A stretch of 64,000 nucleotides of DNA, from the NCBI GenBank assembly GCA_041389525.1, contig JAWKRR010000011.1:81534-145533 (forward strand), in the 5' to 3' direction. Position numbers and translations under genes: made by a program. The notes below the pieces were generated by a model. The model saw nothing but the letters and a program-made list of their open reading frames with translations, was not told the DNA's origin and made no database searches. This document shows, one piece after another, positions 63,438 through 64,000 of the stretch (the first letter of the stretch is position 1; the number at the start of each line of letters is the position of its first letter). The DNA is from JACKFB01 sp041389525 (lineage in GTDB: Bacteria; Myxococcota_A; UBA9042; PHBI01; JACKFB01).

Positions 63438-64000
63438 ATGCCGCACACCCTCCACACGTTCTGTCGCATCTGCGAGGCGCTCTGCGGGCTCGAGGTCGAC
63501 GTCGAGGGCGGCCGCGCCGTCGCCACCCGACCCGACGCCGACCACATCGCGACCCGCGGATTCGCCTGCACCAAGGGCCTGCGCCAGCACGAGATCTACA
63601 GCTCGCCCGACCGCCTCACCCGCCCCCTGGCCCGGGTCGGAGACGACTACCAGCCCGTCACCTGGGACCGCGCCCTCGGCGAGATCGGCGCCAAAGTGCG
63701 CCAGCTGCGCGACGACCACGGCCCCGACTCCATCGCCATGTACGTCGGGACGGCCGCCGGGTTCGGCGTGCTGCACCCGATCTTCGCCCAGGGCTTCATG
63801 ACCGGCGTCGGCTCGCGAAGCATGTACAGCTCCGCGACCCAGGACTGCGCCAACAAGTTCGCCGTCGCCGACCACATGTACGGCTTCCCGTTCATTCAGC
63901 CCTTCCCCGATCTCGAGCGGACGGACTGCCTCATCGTCGTCGGCGCGAACCCCGTCGTCTCGAAGTGGAGCTTCCTCCAGGTCTCCAACCCCACCGCGCA
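63438..64000 (+). CDS. Molybdopterin oxidoreductase (N-terminal part, cut by window edge)
   Basis: The first 187 residues of a DMSO-reductase-family enzyme. CRICEALCGLEV followed by GFACTKG supplies the four Cys of the N-terminal [4Fe-4S] cluster. RLTRPLARVGDDYQPVTWDRALGEIGAKV and DSIAMYVGTAAGFG match the next conserved blocks, and LIVVGANPVVSKW the cofactor-binding region. No twin-arginine signal is present, so it is likely cytoplasmic. The substrate (formate, nitrate, thiosulfate or other) cannot be assigned from this portion. Confidence 0.88.
   Translation, partial: MPHTLHTFCRICEALCGLEVDVEGGRAVATRPDADHIATRGFACTKGLRQHEIYSSPDRLTRPLARVGDDYQPVTWDRALGEIGAKVRQLRDDHGPDSIAMYVGTAAGFGVLHPIFAQGFMTGVGSRSMYSSATQDCANKFAVADHMYGFPFIQPFPDLERTDCLIVVGANPVVSKWSFLQVSNPTA

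Overview
This window is very GC-rich (visibly around 70%), codes densely on both strands, and looks chromosomal. It carries many predicted lipoproteins, giant Cys/Asp-rich secreted proteins with MopE-type repeats, a Ser/Thr kinase with a TonB-like tail, a hybrid histidine kinase and consensus sigma-54 promoters. Together these point to a myxobacterium or relative (Myxococcota, former Deltaproteobacteria). There is no rRNA, so the placement is inference. I saw no tRNA, insertion sequence, prophage or CRISPR array.

Layout. 1-5.4 kb: TamB (cut by the window edge) and TamA, which carries a lipobox. 5.5-8.4 kb: a FGE/SUMF1-like protein, a secreted protein and a metallo-beta-lactamase-fold hydrolase. 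The last two each sit behind a textbook sigma-54 promoter at identical spacing. 8.4-11.4 kb: a secreted protein of 21 six-cysteine VWC/pacifastin-like repeats. 11.5-17.2 kb: an overlapping three-gene run of penicillin-acylase-family lipoprotein, YwqK/MORN-like repeat protein and DUF4097-like lipoprotein. 17.3-18.4 kb: an Xre/MbcA-RES toxin-antitoxin pair. 18.6-22.7 kb: PAS hybrid histidine kinase, PdxH and a MepA-like endopeptidase with LysM. 22.9-38.7 kb: two paralogous giant MopE-repeat lipoproteins flanking a pterin dehydratase (PhhB) and a YbjN-like lipoprotein; the second giant is broken by a cluster of small indels inside near-identical 168-bp repeats. 38.9-42.7 kb: membrane Ser/Thr kinase and a divergent VWA lipoprotein. 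42.9-49.8 kb: a tight carotenoid operon (lycopene cyclase, phytoene desaturase, phytoene synthase, CrtT-like methyltransferase, CrtU-like desaturase/methyltransferase, Rieske protein). 50-54.4 kb: an RND/MMPL transporter and a flippase. 54.8-62.1 kb: NlpC/P60 protein, M23 peptidase and a third Cys-rich MopE-type lipoprotein. 62.1-64 kb: TfoX-N protein, lipoprotein, and the start of a molybdopterin oxidoreductase.

How the parts fit. Most of the window serves the cell envelope: outer-membrane assembly (TamAB), wall hydrolases (MepA, NlpC/P60, M23), lipid or glycan export (MMPL, flippase) and large disulfide-rich surface proteins. The carotenoid operon closely resembles, in content, the actinobacterial genes for aromatic isorenieratene-type carotenoids, though no GGPP synthase (crtE) is present. 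The most distinctive regulatory signals are the two sigma-54 promoters sharing an upstream motif, and three promoters whose -10 boxes lie 6-8 nt from the start codon, implying leaderless mRNAs.
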